This document shows positions 1 to 5,195 of a DNA stretch of 6,991 nucleotides, piece after piece. Source of the DNA: Rickettsiales bacterium. Lineage in GTDB: Bacteria; Pseudomonadota; Alphaproteobacteria; Rickettsiales; UBA1997. Under the pieces are notes generated by a model, which was not told the origin of the DNA, ran no database searches, and saw only the letters and a program-made list of their open reading frames with translations. Both the position numbers and the translations under genes were made by a program. Numbering within the stretch: position 1 is the first letter of the stretch; the number at the start of each line of letters is the position of its first letter. The stretch is taken from positions 1-6,991 of the forward strand of contig CANNMN010000068.1 in NCBI GenBank assembly GCA_947505885.1. The letters are read 5' to 3'.

Positions 1-2
1 AC

Positions 3-578
3 TTAGTAAGGCTGAGGACTCAGATCCGACGGCAAATAAAGAGGATGGCTCGGCGTTCCATCTTGCGAGAGACGCAAATAAGAAAGCCCTGAATGATGCC
101 GAAGTAATTTAATCAAATCTTGGCCACGAGAACGCAGCATTTTTGGCGGTTGTCCGAAGGCTAACACAATTGTTTTGGCTTCATTGGCCATTTCCAAAAT
201 CATCTCATCATTTTCTGGGCCAACGGGATCTTTTACTTCCAGCAATCGATTTTTATCTGTGGCACGATAGGCATGAACATTTGCAACTAACTGTCCGCCG
301 CAACCCCAAGAGCGCGCAAATTTGCCAGTTCTTATTAGTGTTGGATCAGCGTAATCAATACAAGCAACACTCGGATTCATTAACAGCCACATGACTAATG
401 GTTTTGATTCATCCCAAATCTCACGAAGTTGATAGCGGTATTTCTGACACTCTGAAAACACTGCCGTGATTTTGGAATCAGCTGGCCAGGCCGGACGAGA
501 TTTTCCGCCGGCGTTGTGTTTCAAATTATTATTTAATTTAGAGAAATTTCTAATCTGAGAATTTTGCGATTTGTTCAT
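3..578 (-). CDS. DUF1643 domain-containing protein, function unknown
   Basis: This complete 191-residue protein matches the DUF1643 family, whose biochemical role is not known. Family hallmarks seen are AVFSEC (39-44) followed by a YRY strand, the core WLLMNPSVA (64-72), DPT (78-80), a FARSWG segment (87-92), an N-x-x-AYRATD block (100-108), PVGPEND (118-124) and the closing DGTPSHPLYLP (173-183). The domain fills roughly residues 36-185, so the family core looks intact. The first 35 residues are a basic, Asn/Ser-rich lead with no recognisable motif; the only start that fits is the ATG at 578. There is no signal peptide or membrane segment, so it is probably cytoplasmic. It is a lone gene, with no partner on the same strand within 250 bases. 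No Shine-Dalgarno precedes the ATG, and a possible promoter lies immediately upstream. Family assignment is confident; function is not inferable. Confidence 0.88.
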   Translation of the reverse strand: MNKSQNSQIRNFSKLNNNLKHNAGGKSRPAWPADSKITAVFSECQKYRYQLREIWDESKPLVMWLLMNPSVACIDYADPTLIRTGKFARSWGCGGQLVANVHAYRATDKNRLLEVKDPVGPENDEMILEMANEAKTIVLAFGQPPKMLRSRGQDLIKLLRHHSGLSYLRLSQDGTPSHPLYLPSDLSPQPY

Positions 579-583
579 CTGGA

Positions 584-612
584 TGTTTAGAAATTCCTAG
601 AAATTAGGTCAA
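584..612 (-). promoter_or_regulatory. Candidate promoter of the DUF1643 gene, with overlapping dyad
   Basis: Read on the minus strand, TTGACC (612-607) is followed after a 17-base spacer by TAAACA (589-584). The -35 is good and the -10 is poor (3 of 6 to TATAAT). The -10 ends only 5 bases before the ATG, so the transcript would be nearly leaderless. The spacer holds a near-perfect dyad, AATTCCT/AGAAATT on the plus strand (592-605, one mismatch), which also forms part of a direct repeat TAGAAATT-CC-TAGAAATT (588-605). A repressor could bind there. All of this is inferred from sequence only. Confidence 0.3.
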
Positions 613-634
613 AAAACCTACCAAGCTTTAGAGC

Positions 635-661
635 AGTTTTTTTAAATTTTTTTAAAAAACT
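635..661. other. Alternating A- and T-tract block
   Basis: Runs of seven T, three A, seven T and six A follow each other, flanked by AG and CT so that AGTTTTTT (635-642) and AAAAAACT (654-661) form an inverted repeat. It lies 23 or more bases upstream of the candidate -35 of the DUF1643 gene, where an UP element or intrinsically bent DNA could act. With A/T-only arms it would be a weak RNA hairpin. It may simply be low-complexity intergenic sequence. Confidence 0.3.
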
Positions 662-729
662 TCAAAGAATTTGAGATAATTCTTAGAAAGAGAAAACACT
701 GATTTACTAGCAAATCGGGATAAAATTTC

Positions 730-746
730 TTGGCTAGATTTGCCAA
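730..746 (-). terminator. Weak candidate terminator downstream of the prepilin gene
   Basis: On the minus strand TTGGC-AAATCTA-GCCAA forms a 5-bp stem with a 7-base loop, followed by GAAATTTTA. It lies about 85 bases after the prepilin stop codon and is the only G/C-containing hairpin I found before the next minus-strand gene. The stem is short and the T-run is interrupted, so this is tentative. Confidence 0.2.
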
Positions 747-831
747 TTTCTGATCTGACTTTGTTTTGCCGGAAGAATTCTAGATCATCTGGCGGAGTTT
801 AATGGAATGTTGTTTGAGCCGTTTTAAGACT

Positions 832-1713
832 TTAAAATTTCCATTTTTTAGCTAAATAATTTTCGACAGATAGCCGTTCTTTTTCCGTTAAACCACGATC
901 AAAAACAATCAACTCAAACACGTAACCATCAAAGTAACCATCTCTTTCACCAGGACAATCCATGGATCCAGCATAGCAGGCACCAATTTCTATTGGGTTA
1001 GAGATGCCGGAATTATTTGTGGTTGTTACGCTGGAAGAGGTGTATTTAGTTTTATTAACATAAATTGTAGCATATGCTCCGGTGTCAACAGCTTCAATTA
1101 AATAATTTTGATTAGCCAAAGGAAGGAAAGAGGTTTTTATTAACCCAGCATCATATGCGGTGTAATAGATATTTAGATTAGTATTGTTGGAAAGATTTAC
1201 CTTGAAATAACCTGGGCCATAGGATGTTGGCATTGATGAAATGATGTAATGAAGAAAGGCTGTAACCGCCATCGGCTTAACAACCACAAATGCTGTAACC
1301 CCAGCATCCCTAGCAAAATTATAAGTTGAATCCATGTAATCATTAGAGCCGTCGAAGAGCACTGCCGGCAAGTTATTCATAATATTAGTCTTGTAGATAG
1401 GTTTAGCGGCTCCGGTTGCAGTAAAGTTATTTTTTAGATTCGCTTGTGGATTTATGTCATTCCACGAACCAATGGTTGCACCATCAACCGCTTCAGCAGC
1501 GCTAAAACTATTTTCTGAAGTTGTTTCTAGCCAAAGTGATAAGCCTTTAATAGAAGCAACGCGTGAACTTTGCGTTAGCATTCTGGCCGCAGATAGCCGA
1601 GCATCTTGCAAAAGATCAATCCCCTGTCCCGCCCCAGCGATCAAGATACCGATGATTAAAATCACAATTGAAAGCTCAACTAGAGAGAAGGCTTTGCTGG
1701 GTTTCTTGGTCAT
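832..1713 (-). CDS. Prepilin-like protein with C-terminal LamG/concanavalin-like domain
   Basis: This 293-residue protein starts with a class III (type IV prepilin) signal: a basic leader MTKKPSKA, then FSLVELSIVILIIGILIAG. Prepilin peptidase would cut after Ala8, leaving Phe9 as the N-methylated residue and Glu13 as the conserved +5 glutamate. Position -1 is Ala where most prepilins have Gly. The hydrophobic helix covers about 11-30. From about residue 55 the pattern LSLWLET, GSWNDINPQ, PAVLFDGSNDYM (116-127) and the closing FELIVFDRGLTEKERLSVENYLAKKW is that of a LamG-type jelly-roll lectin domain. Two cysteines, about 7 residues apart near position 250, could form a disulfide. The protein would be anchored in the inner membrane or built into a pilus or pseudopilus and could present a glycan-binding surface; its ligand is unknown. 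No pilus assembly gene is nearby and it appears monocistronic. No Shine-Dalgarno precedes the ATG. Confidence 0.85.
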   Translation of the reverse strand: MTKKPSKAFSLVELSIVILIIGILIAGAGQGIDLLQDARLSAARMLTQSSRVASIKGLSLWLETTSENSFSAAEAVDGATIGSWNDINPQANLKNNFTATGAAKPIYKTNIMNNLPAVLFDGSNDYMDSTYNFARDAGVTAFVVVKPMAVTAFLHYIISSMPTSYGPGYFKVNLSNNTNLNIYYTAYDAGLIKTSFLPLANQNYLIEAVDTGAYATIYVNKTKYTSSSVTTTNNSGISNPIEIGACYAGSMDCPGERDGYFDGYVFELIVFDRGLTEKERLSVENYLAKKWKF

Positions 1714-1743
1714 ATTTGAATTGGTTCAAGACAACTCAAGTTA

Positions 1744-1760
1744 GATTAAAAACCTTAATC
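1744..1760. other. Small AT-rich inverted repeat upstream of the prepilin gene
   Basis: GATTAA-AAACC-TTAATC is a perfect 6-bp stem with a 5-base loop, 31 bases upstream of the prepilin start. A second, smaller one (TTGAA-TTGG-TTCAA, 1716-1729) and a direct repeat GTTAAA-CAA-GTTAAA (1779-1793) lie beside it. They could be leader structure or operator sites, but such repeats are expected by chance in AT-rich DNA. I saw no promoter here that I would defend. Confidence 0.2.
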
Positions 1761-1879
1761 CAACCAAGACCTATCTATGTTAAACAAGTTAAATCATCTA
1801 TTTTTTCATTTCTGCATTTAGAAGAAATTCTGTTAATAAAATAATCAAAGTAATTCGAATTAGAATCCCAAAAATCTTC

Positions 1880-1911
1880 ACCCCTTCAAATATTTTTGGA
1901 ATTGAAGAGGT
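1880..1911 (-). terminator. Candidate terminator of the ialB-like operon
   Basis: Arms ACCCCTTCAA (1880-1889) and TTGAAGAGGT (1902-1911) enclose a 12-base loop. On the plus strand there is one C/A mismatch, but in minus-strand RNA that position becomes a U-G wobble, giving a continuous 10-bp stem. This fits a role in the minus-strand transcript, whose last gene ends 70 bases upstream at 1981. A run of five U follows after five bases, so the terminator would be imperfect. Confidence 0.3.
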
Positions 1912-1980
1912 AGAAAATAATGAATCTTATTTTGAAGCCAAAAGAGTTTGCGGTCTTAGTTTTGAGGGAGTTGGATTTTC

Positions 1981-2469
1981 TTAATTGCGTCCATGCTGTC
2001 TTCCAGCTGAGCGATCTTTTGCTTCAATCATGCTAACCCAGAAGCCTTTGTTGCCACGCTTGTTGAGAGTTTGTGCGGATTGAATGAGATAAGTTAGTTT
2101 TTGACCCAAAATCATCGAGGTCCAAAAGCCAATAGGTTTAACAAAATCAACAATTTCAACCTGACTCATTTCTTGGCGATTTTCTTCTTGCTCTGCGGAT
2201 GGAATTATTTCGTAACTACCCTGGGACCGATTTTTACCTTCCGCTTTGACCGCGGAATGAGCTCTCGGAATCTCGCGCTTTCTCAGCAATTCATCCTCTT
2301 CTTTTGCGACGAATTTTTCTTTCGGTTTGAGTACGACGGGAAGATTTTTTTTAAGTTTTTTGTAGTTTTTGTAAGCTTGATTTAAGACGAAGAAAAAAAA
2401 CATTCGCGCCAAAATAATCAGAAAGAAAAATGCCAAAAAAATCACCGCGGAGATTAAAGCAATTTTCAT
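1981..2469 (-). CDS. Small membrane-anchored protein with repeated GFWxSMI motif, unknown function
   Basis: I do not recognise a named family for this 162-residue protein. Residues 3-30 form a long hydrophobic, Phe-rich stretch, enough for one membrane helix. It is followed by a strongly basic segment (34-55, many Lys), which by the positive-inside rule puts the rest in the cytoplasm. Residues 56-105 are charged and look disordered. The C-terminal 55 residues are the most domain-like part and carry GFWTSMI (114-120) and GFWVSMI (142-148), 28 residues apart, before a charged end containing DRSAGRQHGR. Its ATG overlaps the TGA of the upstream ialB-like gene (ATGA), so translation is probably coupled and no separate Shine-Dalgarno is seen. 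Partnership with the exported upstream product is suggested only by the operon. I have an uncertain memory of similar conserved hypothetical proteins in Rickettsiales. That it is a real gene is likely from the overlap and composition. Confidence 0.75.
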   Translation of the reverse strand: MKIALISAVIFLAFFFLIILARMFFFFVLNQAYKNYKKLKKNLPVVLKPKEKFVAKEEDELLRKREIPRAHSAVKAEGKNRSQGSYEIIPSAEQEENRQEMSQVEIVDFVKPIGFWTSMILGQKLTYLIQSAQTLNKRGNKGFWVSMIEAKDRSAGRQHGRN

Positions 2470-3035
2470 TTACAGATTTTTTTTAATCGCTTGTAACTCT
2501 GCGAGAATCCTATGAGCGAGTAAGTGTCATAAGCAATTTTGTTGTTAGAAGAAATACTGGTCACAACCATGTCGGCATTTTTTTGCATCTCTTTAATGAT
2601 GTTGATATCAGCGCTTTTTTCATTAGCCCAGGCAAGAATTTTGTAAGGAAAAAGGTAGAATTTTTTTGAGCCGAAAGAGAGTTCAACATCAGAATCATTT
2701 TTGTAAATGAAGCCGGAGGCGGTAGAAATTTCGTCGGCGTCATTTTTAATGTTAGTAACTAAAAAGAATGACTCGCCGCGATTACGAATTGAGCCGGTGG
2801 TTTTAATCGGAGTAGAGGCGAGGTAGCACACGATTTGGTCGCCACGATTAGTTTTAAAAAGACTCCAATCCTGGAATTTTTCTTGCCAAGGCGAATCCCC
2901 GAGGGATCCCAAAGGAGGACTAATCCCTTCTCCAAAAACTGGGGAGACAAAGAAGAGAAGAAGTAGGAATTTATTAAAGAGTGATTTCAAAACTTGACTT
3001 TTGTTGCTTGAAAAATAGTTTGCCCAGCCCTTCAT
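2466..3035 (-). CDS. IalB-like (invasion-associated locus B family) exported protein
   Basis: This 189-residue protein has a signal peptide: a long polar n-region, a hydrophobic core LFNKFLLLLFFVSPVFG (19-35) and probable cleavage near Gly35. The mature part follows the IalB family pattern: a W-x-L-x-K start, IVCYLAS with the first conserved Cys, an Arg/Gly segment leading to FFLVTNI, GFIYKNDSDVELSFGSKKFYLF, the AWA motif, ADI-x-x-IKEMQKNADMVV, and DTYSLIGFSQSYKRLKKIC with the second Cys. The two Cys could form a periplasmic disulfide. IalB was described in Bartonella as linked to erythrocyte invasion, but the family is widespread in Alphaproteobacteria and most members have no proven role, so virulence should not be assumed. 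The ATG at 3035 has a weak AAGG four bases upstream. A TTG at residue 16 would give a more usual signal peptide length but has no ribosome site. First gene of a two-gene operon, divergent from atpB. Confidence 0.8.
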   Translation of the reverse strand: MKGWANYFSSNKSQVLKSLFNKFLLLLFFVSPVFGEGISPPLGSLGDSPWQEKFQDWSLFKTNRGDQIVCYLASTPIKTTGSIRNRGESFFLVTNIKNDADEISTASGFIYKNDSDVELSFGSKKFYLFPYKILAWANEKSADINIIKEMQKNADMVVTSISSNNKIAYDTYSLIGFSQSYKRLKKICK

Positions 3036-3039
3036 GAGG

Positions 3040-3043
3040 CCTT
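3040..3043 (-). promoter_or_regulatory. Weak Shine-Dalgarno of the ialB-like gene
   Basis: On the minus strand AAGG lies four bases before the ATG at 3035. It is the only recognisable ribosome binding site in the window and supports this start over the internal TTG at 2990. Four bases of match and a short spacing make it weak. Confidence 0.4.
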
Positions 3044-3071
3044 GAGTTGAAAGGTTCGGCGCGTTTTAAAT
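3042..3071 (+). promoter_or_regulatory. Candidate promoter of the atp-pheT operon
   Basis: TTGAGT (3042-3047) and TTAAAT (3066-3071) are separated by 18 bases. Transcription would begin near 3078, leaving only a few bases before the atpB ATG at 3084. The whole divergent gap is 48 bases (3036-3083), so this element and the promoter of the ialB-like operon would have to overlap or share sequence, unless the opposite promoter lies inside atpB. Both boxes are imperfect. Confidence 0.3.
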
Positions 3072-3083
3072 CTAACTTTACAA

Positions 3084-3920
3084 ATGTCACACAAAAAAAT
3101 TTCTGAAGAAATGACTTCGCTTGAAAATGCGGCAAAGCAAGAAGAGGTTCAATCAGCTCACGAAGAAGCTAGTAAAGAAGTTCATGGCGAAAAGCATAGC
3201 CCGCTCGCGCAATTTGAAGTTAAAAAAATTATCGATTTTAAAATTGCTGGCACTGATTTCGGCTTCACTAATTCTGCACTCTACATGGTGATTGCTACGT
3301 TTTTAATCATCACTTTTATGCTTGCGGCGACACGCAAAAAATTGCTCATTCCTTCACGTTTACAAGTGATTGCTGAGGGAGTTTACAATTTTATTAACGA
3401 CATGATTTTGAGTTCAATTGGCGAAGAGGGCAGAAAGTTTTTCCCGCTAATTTTTAGTCTCTTCACCTTCATTTTGCTTTGTAACGTTCTAGGCATGACA
3501 CCATACAGCTTCACGTCTACAAGTCAGGTCGTTGTCACACTTTCTTTGGCGATGGTTTCTTTCTTAACAATTACAATTTTTGCAATTGTGCGTAACGGAT
3601 TTTTCGGATTTCTGCACATGTTCTTGCCAAGCGGAGTGCCGATGTGGATGGCTCCGGTGATTTTCTTCATCGAGCTTTTTTCTTTCTTGATTCGCCCAAT
3701 TACTCTCTCAGTTCGTCTTTTTGCTAACCTTGTTGCGGGCCATGTTCTGCTTAAGGTTGTCGCAGGTTTCATCATTTCTCTCGGCGTGATTTTTGGTACT
3801 TTACCATTCTTATTCAGCGTCGTGATGATCGGCTTTGAGCTTTTCGTTGCAGTGCTTCAGGCCTACATTTTCTCGATTCTTGTTTGCGCTTACTTCAGCG
3901 AAACTGTTAGAGCTCACTAA
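3084..3920 (+). CDS. atpB: F0F1 ATP synthase subunit a
   Basis: Subunit a forms the two half-channels that carry protons to and from the c-ring in the inner membrane. In this 278-residue protein the essential arginine is Arg211 in the motif LSVRLFANLVAGHVLLKV, and other hallmarks are the segment LCNVLGMTPYSF (132-143), FIELFSFLIRPITLSVR and the C-terminal AVLQAYIFSILVCAYF. About five to six membrane helices are visible. The family-like start is HSPLAQFEVKKII at 38-50; before it is a 37-residue lead with nine Glu and no membrane segment, an extension compared with Rickettsia-type proteins as I remember them. Met10 is an alternative start but would still leave most of the extension. No Shine-Dalgarno precedes either. 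It is the first gene of the F0 cluster. atpI, which often precedes atpB in Alphaproteobacteria, is not in the adjoining sequence. Confidence 0.97.
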   Translation: MSHKKISEEMTSLENAAKQEEVQSAHEEASKEVHGEKHSPLAQFEVKKIIDFKIAGTDFGFTNSALYMVIATFLIITFMLAATRKKLLIPSRLQVIAEGVYNFINDMILSSIGEEGRKFFPLIFSLFTFILLCNVLGMTPYSFTSTSQVVVTLSLAMVSFLTITIFAIVRNGFFGFLHMFLPSGVPMWMAPVIFFIELFSFLIRPITLSVRLFANLVAGHVLLKVVAGFIISLGVIFGTLPFLFSVVMIGFELFVAVLQAYIFSILVCAYFSETVRAH

Positions 3921-3921
3921 G

Positions 3922-3948
3922 TTTTGACTTCTGTCCATCGAGTCAAAA
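3922..3948 (+). other. Stem-loop between atpB and atpE
   Basis: TTTTGACT (3922-3929) and AGTCAAAA (3941-3948) are perfect 8-bp arms around an 11-base loop, directly after the atpB stop codon. Downstream come A residues, not T, so it is not an intrinsic terminator for the plus strand. It could act as a processing or stability element at the 5' side of the atpE message. Confidence 0.45.
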
Positions 3949-3980
3949 AAAATTCCCAACCAATGGGGTTTTAGATGGAT

Positions 3981-3999
3981 AATTTTAATTTTTAAAAAT
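3981..3999 (+). promoter_or_regulatory. A/U-rich leader just before the atpE start
   Basis: The 20 bases before the atpE ATG are almost only A and T and end with a 12-bp palindrome ATTTTTAAAAAT (3988-3999). There is no Shine-Dalgarno. In E. coli a U-rich segment upstream of atpE is known to enhance translation; this stretch could do the same here by staying open or binding ribosomal protein S1. That role is inferred. Confidence 0.25.
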
Positions 4000-4000
4000 C

Positions 4001-4225
4001 ATGGAAATGGTCTCTTTAAAATTCATCGGTGTTGGTCTTTGCTCAATCGGCATGGCTGGCGCTGCGATTGCAATCGGAAATATCTTCGGATCTTTCTTCA
4101 ATAGCTTAGCGCGTAATCCGTCTGCTGCTCCGAAGATTGAAAAATACATCTACATCGCTGTGGGTCTTGCCGAAGCTATGGGTATCTTCGCGGTACTTTT
4201 GGCATTCCTTGTAATGTTTAGTTAG
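4001..4225 (+). CDS. atpE: F0F1 ATP synthase subunit c
   Basis: Subunit c builds the rotating proton-carrying ring in the inner membrane. This 74-residue hairpin has helix 1 at about 8-33 with the glycine/alanine-rich packing motif (GMAGAAIAIG, 17-26), the polar loop ARNPSAAPK (37-45) with the conserved RNP that contacts F1, and helix 2 at about 49-72. Glu58 in GLAEAMG is the proton-binding carboxylate. It is followed by Ala-Met, not the Ser or Thr seen in sodium-binding rings, so proton coupling is expected. Two in-frame ATGs lie six bases apart; the first (4001) is chosen because MxMVSLKFIG matches the usual Rickettsiales start. The gene is bracketed by stem-loops at 3922-3948 and 4232-4269, unlike the tight junctions further down the operon. 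It ends with TAG. Confidence 0.97.
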   Translation: MEMVSLKFIGVGLCSIGMAGAAIAIGNIFGSFFNSLARNPSAAPKIEKYIYIAVGLAEAMGIFAVLLAFLVMFS

Positions 4226-4231
4226 TCAGAA

Positions 4232-4278
4232 AAAAAGTGGTCATTCTATAAAAAGAGTGACCACTTTTTAATTTTTTT
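4232..4278 (+). terminator. Terminator-like hairpin between atpE and atpF'
   Basis: AAAAAGTGGTCATTCT (4232-4247) pairs with AGAGTGACCACTTTTT (4254-4269), a 16-bp stem with a single U-G pair and a 6-base loop. It begins seven bases after the atpE stop. It is followed by AA and seven T (4272-4278), so the stem plus U-tract meets the form of an intrinsic terminator; the A-run on the left makes it roughly symmetric. The atpF' ATG is only four bases past the T-run, so some read-through or a processing role is required for atpF' to be expressed, unless another promoter exists. Confidence 0.8.
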
Positions 4279-4282
4279 AATC

Positions 4283-4714
4283 ATGCCTCAGTTCGATTTC
4301 TCTACATATAATCCACAAATTTTTTGGTTTCTTCTTTGCTTTGCTTCCCTTTATCTAGCTGCGTCATTTCTGATTCTGCCAAGAATTCGTGACATCATTG
4401 CCGCAAGAAAAAATGTTGTCGATTCAAGCAAAGAAAATTCTTACAAACTCCAAAAACAAATTTCTAAGTTGCGGCGTGAAGCAGAAAAAATGCAGCAAGA
4501 AGCGAGCGGAAATTACGAAGATAAAATGGACGAAATTTCGCGCCGTGCCATGAAAGAAAGAGATCAAGCATTAACTAATCTCAAGAGTAGTCTTGATGAA
4601 GCGGCAAAAAAATCGCGCGCTGAACTTAAATCCCTGCTTGAAAAATCTGAAGTAAAAGCCTCTGCGGCAATTCAAGATTTAGTACAAAATATTAAGACAA
4701 AAATTCTCAGCTAA
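4283..4714 (+). CDS. atpF': F0F1 ATP synthase subunit b'
   Basis: b' pairs with b in the peripheral stalk that holds F1 still against the rotating ring. This 143-residue protein has the typical b' start MPQFDFSTYNPQIFWFL, one membrane helix at about 12-32, and then a long charged helix with Lys/Glu/Ala-rich heptad character (about 38-140) that would form the right-handed coiled coil with b. Length is about usual. The start is fixed by the conserved MPQFD and lies four bases after the terminator-like T-run, with no Shine-Dalgarno. Its stop is one base from the atpF start. The presence of both b' and b, as in photosynthetic bacteria and Alphaproteobacteria, is a taxonomic clue. The symbol atpG or atpX is also used for this gene. 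Confidence 0.93.
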   Translation: MPQFDFSTYNPQIFWFLLCFASLYLAASFLILPRIRDIIAARKNVVDSSKENSYKLQKQISKLRREAEKMQQEASGNYEDKMDEISRRAMKERDQALTNLKSSLDEAAKKSRAELKSLLEKSEVKASAAIQDLVQNIKTKILS

Positions 4715-4715
4715 T

Positions 4716-5195
4716 ATGTTTCATTTCGACGAAAAATTCTGGTTGGCGATTGCCTTCTTTACCTTTGGCGCCTTTGCTGCGAAATATGTTTGGCCTTTGT
4801 TGCGTAAGGGCTTGGACAGTAGCTCAAAAAAAATCGCTGAAGAAATTCTTGCGGCAAAAGAGATGAAAGAAAATGCCGAAAGATTATTAGTAAAGGCGGA
4901 AAAGCTTTACGAAGAAGCGGCACTTTTCGCGAAAAAATTAGTGAAAGACACTGAAGATGAGGTTCAAAAATTAGCTGATGAATCGCACCAACTTCTTGAA
5001 GAAGAAGTAAGCAAAAGAAGAGCTGGCGCACTAGACAGAATAAAGACCGAGGAAGAGTCAGCAATTCGTGAATTGAAAGTAAAAATTGTTAATTTGGCGC
5101 TCGTAAAATTGACTACGGAATTAAATCTCAATCAAGAAGGCCACGAAAAATTAATTGAAAAAACTTTGAATAATCTCGGCAAAACGGTGCATTAA
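4716..5195 (+). CDS. atpF: F0F1 ATP synthase subunit b
   Basis: The second stalk subunit, 159 residues. The start MFHFDEKFWLAIAFFTFGAFAAKYVWP is the short N-terminal tail and single membrane helix (about 7-28) of alphaproteobacterial b proteins. It is followed by LLRKGLDSSSKKIAEEI and a long charged helix rich in Glu, Lys and Ala (about 35-125), the coiled-coil and dimerisation part. The end (LALVKLTTELNLNQEGHEKLIEKTLNNLG) matches the delta-binding region. The start codon is one base after the atpF' stop, so translation is probably by re-initiation; there is no Shine-Dalgarno. The stop TAA shares its last A with the pheT ATG. Confidence 0.93.
   Translation: MFHFDEKFWLAIAFFTFGAFAAKYVWPLLRKGLDSSSKKIAEEILAAKEMKENAERLLVKAEKLYEEAALFAKKLVKDTEDEVQKLADESHQLLEEEVSKRRAGALDRIKTEEESAIRELKVKIVNLALVKLTTELNLNQEGHEKLIEKTLNNLGKTVH

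Noticed and set aside
143..394. Plus-strand open frame of 83 codons opposite the DUF1643 gene
   Set aside because: Fully antisense to conserved DUF1643 motifs, with unordered composition and no ribosome site.
605..620. TAGGT-CAAAAA-ACCTA inverted repeat
   Set aside because: Five-base arms overlapping the predicted -35; too small to separate from chance.
710..743. Inverted repeat GCAAATC / GATTTGC with 20-base loop
   Set aside because: Seven-base arms with a long loop in AT-rich DNA are expected by chance; it also competes with the smaller hairpin at 730-746.
1454..1744. Plus-strand open frame of 96 codons opposite the prepilin N-terminus
   Set aside because: It lies almost entirely antisense to the well-supported prepilin; its sequence has no family features and the hydrophobic part mirrors the opposite strand's pilin helix.
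2101..2385. Plus-strand open frame of 94 codons opposite the small membrane protein
   Set aside because: The Phe-rich product arises from complementing Lys/Glu-rich coding sequence. The minus-strand gene has the ATGA overlap and repeated motif in its favour.
2561..2950. Two shifted minus-strand frames inside the ialB-like gene
   Set aside because: They are out-of-frame readings of a gene with clear family motifs and a signal peptide.
3955..3971. Possible hairpin CCC...GGGG followed by TTTT between atpB and atpE
   Set aside because: Only three to four base pairs; too short to be called a terminator beside the much better stem at 3922-3948.
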